Below, in pieces: positions 18,802-26,997 of a stretch of DNA of 64,000 nucleotides. How positions within the stretch are numbered: the stretch's first letter is position 1; every line of letters begins with the position of its first letter. Where the stretch lies: positions 310,001 to 374,000 of the forward strand of contig NZ_AP025688.1 in the NCBI RefSeq assembly GCF_023168325.1, read 5' to 3'. The stretch is from Tsukamurella sp. PLM1. GTDB taxonomy: Bacteria; Actinomycetota; Actinomycetes; Mycobacteriales; Mycobacteriaceae. Under the pieces are notes generated by a model. It made no database searches and had not been told where the DNA came from. It saw only the letters and a list, made by a program, of their open reading frames with translations. Both the position numbers and the translations under genes were made by a program.

Positions 18802-19296
18802 ATGGATCCCGTTTCCCAGCAGCAGATCATCGACGCGTTCCGCGGCGCCACCAAGAGTGAGGTCAAGCGGGTCACGTTCCCGCAGGACTTCGATGACATC
18901 GATTTCGCGAAGCTCGAGTTCCTCGGCTGGCGCGATAGGAAGATCCCGCGGCGTGCGTACGTCTCGGTGCCCGCCGAGGTCGGTCTCGTGAGCATCCTGC
19001 TCACCTAGGCCGATGCCAAGCCGAGGGCCAAGGCCATGTGCACGTGGTGCCGCGACGTGAACATCACCAGTCAGGCGGTGCTCTACACCGTGCGGCGGGG
19101 CGGCGCGGCCGGCCGCAAGGGCGACACGATAGGCGTACTGATCTGCGAGGACTTCAGTTGCGCCGCGAACGCCCGCAAGCTGCCGCCGGCCTTCCACAAG
19201 GGGACCGATACCGAGGCGATCCGCGAGCAGAACCTGGCGGACCTCCGGCGCAGGGTCACCGGGTTCGTGGCCGAGGTGCTCAGCACCGAGGGCTGA
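18802..19296 (+). CDS. FBP-domain (EF-G-binding, FusB-like) protein with in-frame amber codon
   Basis: One open frame runs from the ATG at 18802 to 19296 except for a single TAG at 19006-19008. The N-terminal part (MDPVSQQQIIDAFRGATKSE, FAKLEFLGWRD) and the C-terminal treble-clef zinc finger (CTWC ... CEDFSCA, with GRKGDTIGVLICEDFSC) match the FBP_C family named after elongation-factor-G-binding proteins. The repaired length is 164 residues. GAG to TAG (ADAKPRAKAMC follows) is the simplest explanation. It may be a sequencing error, a true nonsense mutation or, less likely, readthrough. The gene converges on xthA. Confidence 0.7.
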
Positions 19297-19300
19297 TCGT

Positions 19301-20194
19301 CTACTTCGCCTGGGGGAGCTTCGCGCCCTTCGGGGAGACCCGACCGGCGGAGGGCGGCGGCACCATCGGCCCCACGTCACCGTCGGGCGCGGTGTCCAGA
19401 TCGAGGATGACGGGGGCGTGGTCCGACGGTCCCTTGCCCTTGCGTGCCTGCCGGTCGATCCACGTCGCGGCGGTGCGGTCGGCGACGGTGCCGCTGGCCA
19501 GGATGAGGTCGATCCGCATGCCGAGGTTCTTGTTGAACATTCCGGCGCGGTAGTCCCAGTAGGAGAACACCTGCTCGTGCGGCCAGTGCTCGCGCACCAC
19601 GTCGCGCAGGCCGAGCGCTTCGAGGGCGGCGATCGCCTCTCGCTCGGGCGCGGTCACGTGGGTGTGCCCGACGAAGGCCGCCGGGTCGAAGACGTCCTCG
19701 TCCGTCGGCGCGATGTTCATGTCTCCGCAGACGAGCTGGGGAACGTTGTCGGCCTCGACCTGATCGCGCAGCTTCGCGAGCCACTGCAGCTTGTACTCGT
19801 AGTGGTCGGAGTCGATCTCGCGACCGTTCGGGGTGTACAGGGAGTGCACACGGATGCCGGGATCGTCGGGGGCCGTCAGCCCGGCGCCGCAGACCGCCGA
19901 GATGGCCCGGCCCTCGACGATGCCCTCGTACTCCGGTGCGCCGGGGATGCCCACGACGACGTCCGCCAGGCCCACCTTCGACAGCACTGCCGACCCGTTC
20001 CACTGCGGCTGGCCCGCTGTGGCGAACTCGTAGCCGCGCTCGGTGAGATCCGGGCCGATCAGGGTGGCGAAGGCATCGTCGGTCATCTTGAGCTCCTGCA
20101 GGCACACCACGTCGGGCGTGCGGGAGTCGAGCCATTCGAGCAGGCGGCCGTGCCGCTGCTTGACCGAGTTCACATTCCAGGTGGCGACGCGCAT
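19301..20194 (-). CDS. xthA: Exodeoxyribonuclease III / AP endonuclease
   Basis: This 297-residue member of the EEP superfamily starts MRVATWNVNSVKQRHGRLLE. It has the catalytic QELKM glutamate, SLYTPNGREIDSDHY, GDMNIAPTDEDVFDP, YWDYRAGMFNKNLGMRID and the final SDHAPV pair. It incises abasic sites and removes 3' blocking groups in base excision repair. It is homologous to mycobacterial XthA (Rv0427c). It is divergent from crtB with 48 bases between the starts. The C-terminal ~25 residues (GPMVPPPSAGRVSPKGAKL) are a low-complexity extension. Confidence 0.93.
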   Translation of the reverse strand: MRVATWNVNSVKQRHGRLLEWLDSRTPDVVCLQELKMTDDAFATLIGPDLTERGYEFATAGQPQWNGSAVLSKVGLADVVVGIPGAPEYEGIVEGRAISAVCGAGLTAPDDPGIRVHSLYTPNGREIDSDHYEYKLQWLAKLRDQVEADNVPQLVCGDMNIAPTDEDVFDPAAFVGHTHVTAPEREAIAALEALGLRDVVREHWPHEQVFSYWDYRAGMFNKNLGMRIDLILASGTVADRTAATWIDRQARKGKGPSDHAPVILDLDTAPDGDVGPMVPPPSAGRVSPKGAKLPQAK

Positions 20195-20242
20195 GGACCC
20201 ACCGTATCGGGGCGGTCCGACACCTCGGGGACACTGGGTGTC

Positions 20243-21076
20243 ATGGATTCGAGCGAGCGATACCTGCACGCCGCGGTGGCGGCGTCGGCGGTGGTGATCC
20301 GTGAGTACTCCACGTCGTTCTCCCTCGCCGCCCGCCTGATGCCGCCGCGCGTGCGCGGGCACATCACGTCGATTTACGGGCTGGTGCGCGTCGCGGACGA
20401 AGTGGTCGACGGTGCCTGCCCATCCGATCCGCGCGCCCACCTCGATGCGCTCGAGCAGGCGGTGGAGCGTGCGATCGTCGAGGGTTTCAGCACGGATCTC
20501 GTGGTGCACTCCTTCGCGCACGCCGCCCGGGTCACGGGGTTCGGAACCGAGCTCACCCGGCCCTTCTTCTCGTCGATGCGCTCCGACGTGACGCCCGCCC
20601 CGCACACGGAAGCCTCGCTCGCGCAGTACATCCACGGATCAGCGGAGGTCGTCGGGCTGATGTGCCTGCGCGCCTACCTGGTGGGGGAGGCGCCGTCGGA
20701 CTACGAACGGTTGGCGCCCGGCGCGGCCCGGTTGGGCGCGGCCTTCCAGAAGGTCAACTTCCTGCGCGACCTCACCGACGACGAGATCCGCCTCGGCCGC
20801 GCCTACCTGCCCGAGCTCACGCAGCGCGCCTTCGACGCAGCACTTGACGACGCCTCCGCCGACCTCGCCGCCGGCCGCGCCGCGATCGCCTCGCTCCCGC
20901 GCGACGTGCGACGCGGTGTCTTCGTGGCGGCCGACCTCTACGCCGAGTTGATCAGTCGGCTGCGCGCAGCCGGGCTCGACGGTGCGCGGTCCGGTCGCGT
21001 CCGCGTCCCTGCGACGCGCAAGGCGACGGTGCTCGCCCGTTCCCTGGCGCGCCCGGCGGCGCGCGGGTCGGCCTGA
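20243..21076 (+). CDS. crtB: Phytoene/squalene synthase family protein
   Basis: The 277 residues carry both aspartate-rich motifs of trans-isoprenyl head-to-head synthases: RVADEVVDGA (first) and NFLRDLTDDE (second). They also have YSTSFSLAARLMPP near the N-terminus. The family condenses two GGPP to phytoene (or FPP to squalene). A phytoene-desaturase-like gene lies about 10.5 kb downstream rather than next door, so a carotenoid role is likely but the genes are dispersed. The ATG at 20243 fits the family N-terminus. Confidence 0.85.
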   Translation: MDSSERYLHAAVAASAVVIREYSTSFSLAARLMPPRVRGHITSIYGLVRVADEVVDGACPSDPRAHLDALEQAVERAIVEGFSTDLVVHSFAHAARVTGFGTELTRPFFSSMRSDVTPAPHTEASLAQYIHGSAEVVGLMCLRAYLVGEAPSDYERLAPGAARLGAAFQKVNFLRDLTDDEIRLGRAYLPELTQRAFDAALDDASADLAAGRAAIASLPRDVRRGVFVAADLYAELISRLRAAGLDGARSGRVRVPATRKATVLARSLARPAARGSA

Positions 21077-21203
21077 AAGCGATCGTTACCCGCGGGTAGC
21101 AAGCACCGGATGCAGGCGTTTCCCCAGGACAAGGCCTGAGCTAACGCTGTTAAGTAACGCGGGGGCGGTGGGGTCGGGCGGCCGGGCCCCGGCCGTGCCC
21201 CGG

Positions 21204-22112
21204 CTACTGCGACGCGGCCCGCGGCAACTCGGCGACGGGATTCCGCTGCAGGAACGCGGTGAGCAGCGCGACGAACTCGCGGCTGCACTCGAGCTGCGGC
21301 ATGTGGCCGACGCCCGGAATCAGGTGCGTCTCGGCGTGGGGGATCAGCCTCCGCGCGGCGTCCAGGTGCGCGGGCGGAAGCACCTTGTCGCGGTCACCCC
21401 ACAGCACCATCGTGGGCCGCGGCGTCTGCGCGATGGTCCGGTGCAGCTCGTCGCGCCAATCCTGACGCACGCCGCCCAGCACGGAACCGAGCGCATCGGC
21501 CGTCTTCCACGCGGTGAGCCCGGCCTCGGTCTCGCGGGCGATCGCCATCGCGTGGTCGATGCGGGCACGGGTGGCGTAGGACTTGTCGGCGAAGATCAGC
21601 CGCTCCTGGATGATCGCACCCGGACGGCTCGGCGTCGTCGCGATCAGCTTGCCCAGCAACGGAACTCCGAGCAGGCGCAGCAGCGGCGTGACCTCCTTGC
21701 CGAAGCCGGCGGGGTCCACGAGCGTCATCGATGCGACCAGCTCCGGATGCCGGGCCAGCAGCGTCATGGTCACCGCGCCGCCCAGTGAATTGCCCGCCAC
21801 GTGCACCGGACCCGAGACGTCCAGCGCCGCGAGCGTTTCCGCCACGCCGTCGGCGAGAGCCGCGAGGCCGGCACCGTCAGGATGCGGGGCCGACCAGCCG
21901 TACCCGGCGAGGTCGGGCGCGATGAGCCGGTACTCGCCACGGTGTTGATCCGGCCCGCTCGCTCCGTTCCCGGCGCCGAGCGCCTCGAAGGTCGGGTCCC
22001 AGTCCTCCAGGCTGCGTGTGATGCCGTGCAGCAGAAGCAGAGTGGGTAGCGAGGCGTCGCCCGACTCGCGGACCCGCACCCAGCGGCCGCGGACGGGGAT
22101 GCTGCGGGTCAC
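21204..22112 (-). CDS. Alpha/beta hydrolase (meta-cleavage/haloperoxidase type)
   Basis: The 302 residues have the classical triad: nucleophile Ser in GNSLGGAVTM, acid in WGDRDKVLPP and His in PGVGHMPQ. LLHGITRS is the oxyanion-hole segment. The GTG start overlaps the stop of the upstream hydrolase (GTGA), so this is the last gene of a coupled four-gene operon with a second hydrolase, a ferredoxin reductase and a putative diiron protein. It probably hydrolyses an ester or C-C bond in the product of that oxygenase; the substrate is unknown. Confidence 0.85.
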   Translation of the reverse strand: MTRSIPVRGRWVRVRESGDASLPTLLLLHGITRSLEDWDPTFEALGAGNGASGPDQHRGEYRLIAPDLAGYGWSAPHPDGAGLAALADGVAETLAALDVSGPVHVAGNSLGGAVTMTLLARHPELVASMTLVDPAGFGKEVTPLLRLLGVPLLGKLIATTPSRPGAIIQERLIFADKSYATRARIDHAMAIARETEAGLTAWKTADALGSVLGGVRQDWRDELHRTIAQTPRPTMVLWGDRDKVLPPAHLDAARRLIPHAETHLIPGVGHMPQLECSREFVALLTAFLQRNPVAELPRAASQ

Positions 22113-23005
22113 CGGTTCGCCTCGACCCACTCGAAGGTCGCCTCGGCCAGCGGGCCGGGGTTCTGCGCCACCACCCAGTGCCCGCCGGGCACCGAGACGT
22201 GCCGCGACTTCGGCGATTTCTCCAGGCCGGCGAGCTGCAGCGGCGGCGTCACGAACAGGTCGCCCTCGGGCGTGATCACCTGCACGGGCACCGAGGTGGT
22301 GGCGTCCGCCGGCTTGAGGAACGGCGCGGGCATGTTGGCCCGGTAGAGGTTCAGGCCGTTGGTGAAGTCGCGGTCGCTGCGCGTGTAGCCCTCGGCGACC
22401 TTGCCGCCGGTGCCGCGCTTCTCCAGCGTCTCGATCAGCTTCTGGCCCCAGCCGCGCTTGTACAGCGAATCGGCCAGTCCTGGAACGAGGAAGAACGGGA
22501 TGTACGTCGAGCCCGCCGCCTGGCGCAGACGCGCGGGGACGTCCTTCGCGCTGCGGACGCTCTGTAGGTACTCGCCCGCGTGGTTCAGGTTCGGGCCGGA
22601 CACCGAGGTGTACGAGGCGGTCTTGTCCGCGACCGCGGGATCGACGACGGCGTGCCAGCCCTGGATCGAGCCCCAGTCGTGGCCGATGAGGTGCACCTTC
22701 GAGCGATCGCCGCTCACCTCGCGCACCGCGTCGATGACCCGCGAGATGTCGGAGATGAGGCGGTCGAACCGGTAGCCGGCCTTGCCCGCCGGAGCCTCCG
22801 ACTCGCCCGCGCCCCGCACGTCGTAGGTGTAGACGTTCGCGCGACCATCGAGGGCCGCGGCGACGCCGTCCCACACGTGGTGGTTGTCGGGGTAGCCGTG
22901 GATCGCGAGCACCGTCGGGCGCGCCGCGTCGTGGTTGCCGTAGCGGAAGCCCGCCAGGGTGAGTCCGTCGGACGTGGTCACGTCGAAGCGGTGCTGATCG
23001 GTCAT
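22109..23005 (-). CDS. Epoxide-hydrolase-like alpha/beta hydrolase
   Basis: The 298 residues carry HGYPDNHHVWD (oxyanion hole), nucleophile Asp in IGHDWGSIQGW and the final catalytic His in VPGGHWVV. The Asp nucleophile in HDWGS indicates epoxide hydrolase or dehalogenase chemistry. It resembles the N-terminal part of mycobacterial EphD, without the SDR domain. It starts 10 bases after the ferredoxin reductase gene, and its stop overlaps the next hydrolase start. In this operon it could open an epoxide made by the diiron partner. Confidence 0.85.
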   Translation of the reverse strand: MTDQHRFDVTTSDGLTLAGFRYGNHDAARPTVLAIHGYPDNHHVWDGVAAALDGRANVYTYDVRGAGESEAPAGKAGYRFDRLISDISRVIDAVREVSGDRSKVHLIGHDWGSIQGWHAVVDPAVADKTASYTSVSGPNLNHAGEYLQSVRSAKDVPARLRQAAGSTYIPFFLVPGLADSLYKRGWGQKLIETLEKRGTGGKVAEGYTRSDRDFTNGLNLYRANMPAPFLKPADATTSVPVQVITPEGDLFVTPPLQLAGLEKSPKSRHVSVPGGHWVVAQNPGPLAEATFEWVEANR

Positions 23006-23015
23006 GGTGTGCGCC

Positions 23016-24191
23016 TTACAGATCGATGGTGAGATGGTCGCCCGCTGCGCGCGAGACGCAGGTCAGCATCTGACCCTGCTCCCGCTCGAAGGGCGTCAGG
23101 GTCTTGTCCCGGTGGTCGACGGTGCCCTCGGTCACCGTCATTCGGCAGGTGCCGCAGAAGCCCTGCTTGCACGAGTACGGGGCGTCCGGCTTGGCCTTGA
23201 GGATCGCGGCCAGCAGCGTCTCGTCGGCGGCCACGTCCAGGGTCTGGCCGGACTGGGCCAGCGTGGCGGTGAACGGCTTGCCGTCGACCACGGGCGGAGC
23301 GGAGAAGCGCTCGTAGTGAAGCTCGACGTCGGTGCGGCCGATCAGGCCCACGCGCAGCGCCTCGAGCATGGGGATCGGCCCGCAGGCGTACAGCGCGGTC
23401 GGGCCCGCCGCGTCGCCGATCAGCGTCTCGGCGGTGGGGATGCCGTGCTCGTCATCGGTGCGGATCTGCACCTTGTCGCCGAACTTCGCCACCTCGGCGA
23501 TGAACGGGATGGTGTCGGTGGAGCGGCCGGTGTACAGCATCGACCAGTCCAGGCCGAGGCGTTCCGCCGCGATCATCATCGGCAGGATCGGCGTGATGCC
23601 GATGCCGCCGGCGACGAAGCGCAGGTGCTCCGCGGACGAGCCGTGGCCCGGAACCGCCATGGGCATGCCGTTGCGGGGGCCCTTGACGGTCACCGTCGCG
23701 CCGACGTGCAGCGTCTCGTGCACCTCGACGGAACCGCCGCCGCCGTTCGGTATGCGGCGCACCGCGATCCGGTAGGTGTCGGAGTCCGCCGGGTCGCCGC
23801 ACAGGGAGTACTCGCGCATGCGACCCGAGGGCAGCAGCAGGTCGAGGTGGGCGCCGGGCGTCCACCGGGGGAGCGGGGTGTCGTCGGCGGACACGAAAGT
23901 CAGTGCGACGACGTCCTTGTCGTGCGCGACGATCTCGCGGGAGACCACCCGCAGTTCGCGGCTGGTGCTGGGCTCGGCGAGGTGCCGCGGCTTCATCAGG
24001 TGCGCGAACGCCGGGATGGTCACGCCGAAGAAGGCGTTGGCGAAGCGCAGCAGCGGATCGCGCTTCCACCTGCCGTACAGGTGCGGCGGGATCTCGGTGA
24101 CCGGCTCTCCCCACGGACGGAAGACCGACTGCGACGTGCGCTTCGACGACGGGGACGGGGGCTGATCCGCGCCGGGCTGGGGCTGGTTCAT
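23016..24191 (-). CDS. Phthalate-dioxygenase-reductase-like flavoprotein with C-terminal 2Fe-2S ferredoxin
   Basis: 391 residues. A ~50-residue N-terminal extension precedes an FNR-like FAD domain (MREYSLCGDPAD), an NAD-binding domain (RFVAGGIGITPILPMM, YACGPIPML) and a plant-type 2Fe-2S domain (CKQGFCGTC, then Cys in MLTCVSRA). This domain order (flavin, NAD, ferredoxin) matches reductases of multicomponent oxygenases. Its ATG overlaps the stop of the upstream PF10118-like gene (ATGA). It is therefore the likely electron donor of that protein. Confidence 0.88.
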   Translation of the reverse strand: MNQPQPGADQPPSPSSKRTSQSVFRPWGEPVTEIPPHLYGRWKRDPLLRFANAFFGVTIPAFAHLMKPRHLAEPSTSRELRVVSREIVAHDKDVVALTFVSADDTPLPRWTPGAHLDLLLPSGRMREYSLCGDPADSDTYRIAVRRIPNGGGGSVEVHETLHVGATVTVKGPRNGMPMAVPGHGSSAEHLRFVAGGIGITPILPMMIAAERLGLDWSMLYTGRSTDTIPFIAEVAKFGDKVQIRTDDEHGIPTAETLIGDAAGPTALYACGPIPMLEALRVGLIGRTDVELHYERFSAPPVVDGKPFTATLAQSGQTLDVAADETLLAAILKAKPDAPYSCKQGFCGTCRMTVTEGTVDHRDKTLTPFEREQGQMLTCVSRAAGDHLTIDL

Positions 24192-25084
24192 CCGTTCGCC
24201 GCTCGCGCTGCCGGGGACGTGGCGAGGTACGACACGGCCTGCGCGGTCGAACCGATCGATGCGGGATCGAACTTCGGCTTGAAGTAGATGAGCGTGAACT
24301 TCACGACATCACGCAGCTTCGGAAGGATGTCCTTGTGCGAGCCCTTGAGGTACTCCCACCACAGGCGCGGGTACGAGTAGCTGAAGTTCGGGTCCTTGCG
24401 GAGCATGTAGCCCGATGTGCGGTGCAGCGCGAGGACGAGGAAGACGATGCCCACGATCATCGCGCGGCAGCGATGGAAGTAGCTGGGGTCGAAGTAGTTC
24501 GCCACGTCGTGCGCGACGGACCGGTGCTCCACCTCTTCGGCCCCGTGCCAGCGGCAGATGTCGGCCATCGTCGGGTCGACGTTGTACTCGTCCCACGCGT
24601 TGTTCAGGGCGAAGACCCCGAGGATCGCGGTGTAGTGCTCGACTGCGGCGATGAGCCAGAGCCGCTGCACCATGTCGTTGTACTGGGCGCGGTCGGAACG
24701 GTAGGTCCGCGGCGCGAGGATCTTGCGGAAGATGTACTCGAACTGTCGCGCGACGGGTGCGGTGTCGATGCCGCAGCGCTGCAGGTACTCGGACAGCGCG
24801 CGGTCGTGGGACTCGGCGTGCATGGCCTCCTGGCCGATGAACCCGCGCATCGTGCGGGCGAGGTTCTCGTCCTTCACGTACGGCAGCGCCTCGGTGTAAA
24901 CCTCGCAGAACCAGCGCTCTCCCTCGGGGAGCACGGAATGCAGGATGCTGCTGATGATGTCGCTGGCCACGGGCTCACCGGGGATCCATTCGAGCGGGAC
25001 GTTCTCCCAGTCGAACTCCACGTTCCGGGCGTGGATCTCGACTTCGGCGGGCTCGTGCTCCTGAGCCTTGGCGCGCGAACTCAT
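24188..25084 (-). CDS. PF10118-like putative diiron protein ('predicted metal-dependent hydrolase')
   Basis: The 298 residues are mainly helical and carry repeated metal-ligand motifs spaced as in ferritin-like diiron carboxylate proteins: RWFCEVYTEA, FIGQEAMHAESHD (ExxH), AAVEHYTAILG, and WHGAEEVEHRSVAHDV (second ExxH). The family is listed as a predicted metal-dependent hydrolase. The ligand pattern and the coupled ferredoxin reductase suggest an oxygen-activating diiron enzyme instead. GGAAGGAG precedes the ATG. It is the first gene of a four-gene operon divergent from an ArsR gene. Confidence 0.75.
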   Translation of the reverse strand: MSSRAKAQEHEPAEVEIHARNVEFDWENVPLEWIPGEPVASDIISSILHSVLPEGERWFCEVYTEALPYVKDENLARTMRGFIGQEAMHAESHDRALSEYLQRCGIDTAPVARQFEYIFRKILAPRTYRSDRAQYNDMVQRLWLIAAVEHYTAILGVFALNNAWDEYNVDPTMADICRWHGAEEVEHRSVAHDVANYFDPSYFHRCRAMIVGIVFLVLALHRTSGYMLRKDPNFSYSYPRLWWEYLKGSHKDILPKLRDVVKFTLIYFKPKFDPASIGSTAQAVSYLATSPAARAANG

Positions 25085-25228
25085 CGTTGCGACTCCTTCC
25101 GTGGGCGTCTTTACATTCAACACCCTCGTGTCCATCGGGCGCCAGCACAAGTGAGAGCGACCACGCCGGAATCTATCACTTTCCTGCATGCGTGCAGAAC
25201 TCGTTGTCGCGAGCGGCGATCGCGCGTA

Positions 25229-25252
25229 ATCTACAACTTGATGGTTGTAGAT
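25229..25252. promoter_or_regulatory. Palindromic operator overlapping the arsR-type gene start
   Basis: ATCTACAAC (25229-25237) and GTTGTAGAT (25244-25252) are perfect 9-bp arms around TTGATG and include the ATG itself. TAATCT at 25227-25232 lies eight bases upstream of the ATG, so the transcript is probably leaderless and the regulator likely shuts its own promoter. Confidence 0.65.
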
Positions 25253-25578
25253 GAATTGGCACCGGAGGAGGCGGACCGCCTCTTCCACGCCCTCGCGGAT
25301 CGCACCCGGCGCGACATAGTCGTCCGGGTGATCGGGAGGGAGTGCTCCGTCTCGGAGCTCGCCCGAGGCTACGAGATGAGCTTCGCGGCGGTGCAGAAAC
25401 ACGTGGCGGTGCTGGAGAAGGCCGGCCTGGTCGTCAAGACCCGCCGGGGCCGTGAGGTCCTGGTCGGCCCGGACGTCGAGACCATCGCGCGCGGCACCCG
25501 CCTGCTGCGCAGCTACGAGGACCTGTGGCGGGGACGCGTGGCGCGCATGGACGCGCTGCTCGCCCCCCGACCGATTGA
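25241..25578 (+). CDS. ArsR-type HTH repressor, probable frameshift near its end
   Basis: The ~112 residues have a winged-helix DNA-binding domain: DRLFHALADRTRRDIVVRVI, CSVSELARGYEMSFAAVQKH, VAVLEKAGLVVKTRRGREVL. No metal-binding ELCVC box is visible, so this belongs to the non-metal ArsR group commonly paired with SRPBCC proteins. As read, the frame runs far into the next gene. One extra C in the C6 run at 25563-25568 gives the stop TGA at 25576, 11 bases before the SRPBCC start, with GAGGAG between. It likely controls the divergent diiron operon as well as its own. Confidence 0.8.
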
Positions 25579-25589
25579 GGAGATCCGTC

Positions 25590-26069
25590 ATGCCCGTGCT
25601 CACCACCGGCGCCGATCGCGAGGCGCTCACCTTCACCCTCGAGGCCGAGTTCGCCGCCTCCCCGGAGCGCGTCTGGCAGCTGTGGGAGGACCCCCGGCTG
25701 CTGGAGAAGTGGTGGGGCCCGCCCGGATGGCCCGCCACCTTCGTCCGCCACGAGCTGCGGCCCGGCGGCGAGTCCCGCTACTACATGACCGGCCCGGACG
25801 GCACCAGGGCCGGCGGCTGGTTCTCGACGGTGTCCACCGACGCCCCGTCGACCTTCACCTTCCGCGACGGCTTCGCGGGCGAGGACGGCGAGCCCGTCGA
25901 CCCCGAGGACCACTCCACGACCACGGTCGTCATCACGCCCGACGGCGACGTCACCCACATGACCCTCACCGCCACTCACCGATCGCTCGAGCAGCTCGAG
26001 CAGGTCCTCGAGATGGGTATGGAGGAGGGCATGACCCAGGCGATGAACCAGATCGACGCCCTGCTGTGA
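25590..26069 (+). CDS. SRPBCC (AHSA1-like) domain protein
   Basis: The 159 residues show the AHSA1 family pattern: the EFAASPERVWQLWEDPRLLE start, KWWGPPGWPATF, a central region (YYMTGPDGTRAGGWFSTV) and a C-terminal helix (LEQVLEMGMEEGMTQAMNQI). The ATG is preceded by TGAGGAGATCCGTC. ArsR plus AHSA1-like SRPBCC is a recurring actinobacterial operon; the protein may bind the signal molecule or a hydrophobic ligand. A long hairpin follows. Confidence 0.82.
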   Translation: MPVLTTGADREALTFTLEAEFAASPERVWQLWEDPRLLEKWWGPPGWPATFVRHELRPGGESRYYMTGPDGTRAGGWFSTVSTDAPSTFTFRDGFAGEDGEPVDPEDHSTTTVVITPDGDVTHMTLTATHRSLEQLEQVLEMGMEEGMTQAMNQIDALL

Positions 26070-26072
26070 GCG

Positions 26073-26115
26073 GTGCGGTGGATAGTGCCCACTCAGCGGG
26101 CACTATCCACCGCAC
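26073..26115. terminator. Bidirectional hairpin between convergent genes
   Basis: A perfect 18-bp stem (26073-26090 with 26098-26115) with loop ACTCAGC separates the SRPBCC gene from the convergent RlaP-like gene. It lacks a T tract but is long enough to stop transcription from both sides. Confidence 0.7.
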
Positions 26116-26131
26116 GTCGATCTCGGAGGCG

Positions 26132-26914
26132 TCACCATCCCCAGAACGTGCGCTGTGCGGCGACGGCCCAGGACTCGATCCGCTCCACGTCGGCGCGCTC
26201 GGGAAGCGTGCAGTCGCCGTCCAGCAGCACCCGGACCGCGGCCTCCAGGCGCGCGATCTCCTCGGAGACGTCGTCGCGGGGGATCTCGCCGCGCTTGACG
26301 GCAAGTACGTGCTCGCGCTCGGCCTCCGGCATCGGCAGCGTCAGCGTGCCGCGCGCGGCGATCTCGTGCCCCTGGTACGCGAGTCGCAGCGCGTGGCTGC
26401 CGTACTTCACGTCCCAGCCGTAGCGGCTGACCAGTTCCGGCCGGTTCGGCACGCCGCTCGCGCGGCCCATCATGCGCTCGTGCTGCGAGTGCATGTAGCC
26501 GAGGAACCGTTCCACGGCCCGCCGCGACAGGAATGCCGATCGCATGGCCCGCAGCGACCGTCCCAGGTCGGTCATGGTGATCACGGATTCCTGCGGCGCG
26601 TACAGGGGCAGTAGCACCGTGGGGTTCCCCTTGACGGCGAGCCGGAGGTACTTGCGGAGGCCGTACATCACGAGGTCGGTGTCGCCGGGGCCGCTGCGGA
26701 CGCCCTCGGGCTGCGTCCGCCAGATGTAGTCCTCGCGACGCGGTTCCACGCCGAGCAGGTACTCCGGGGGCTCGAGGTAGACGCCGAGCTCGTCGTGGTC
26801 GTCGGTGCCCGCGATCGCGATGCCGTGCACGCCGGAACCCACGACGGTGCGGAGGATCTCGCCTCGCACTGCCGTGTCGCGGTCGCCGTACTCGACGTTC
26901 TGCCGATCAGTCAT
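26132..26914 (-). CDS. RlaP-like predicted nucleotidyltransferase (PF10127)
   Basis: The 260 residues belong to the pol-beta-type nucleotidyltransferases of the RNA-ligase-associated RlaP group: GSGVHGIAIAGTDDHDELGV at residues ~27-46 is the G-S...D-x-D active site. YLRLAVKGNPTVLLPLY and GYMHSQHERMMG follow. It lies divergently, 83 bases from hen1, which together with pnkp encodes RNA 3'-end methylation and repair. PF10127 proteins recur in such RNA-repair loci. The substrate is not established. Confidence 0.8.
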   Translation of the reverse strand: MTDRQNVEYGDRDTAVRGEILRTVVGSGVHGIAIAGTDDHDELGVYLEPPEYLLGVEPRREDYIWRTQPEGVRSGPGDTDLVMYGLRKYLRLAVKGNPTVLLPLYAPQESVITMTDLGRSLRAMRSAFLSRRAVERFLGYMHSQHERMMGRASGVPNRPELVSRYGWDVKYGSHALRLAYQGHEIAARGTLTLPMPEAEREHVLAVKRGEIPRDDVSEEIARLEAAVRVLLDGDCTLPERADVERIESWAVAAQRTFWGW

Positions 26915-26997
26915 GGTCGACGACGGTAAGCGCGCCCCGCCGTGCGCTCAATTGAATTTCGGTTAGCGACCGATGCGCTCCACCGCAGAATGACGGG

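Noticed and set aside
26073..26115. 18-bp inverted repeat considered as an insertion-sequence end or tRNA-like element
   Set aside because: No transposase or direct repeats nearby; position between convergent genes fits a terminator.
25241..26614. Reading the ArsR frame as a long fusion running to 26614
   Set aside because: After 25570 it is out of frame with the clear SRPBCC gene; one missing C explains it and restores a stop just before that gene.
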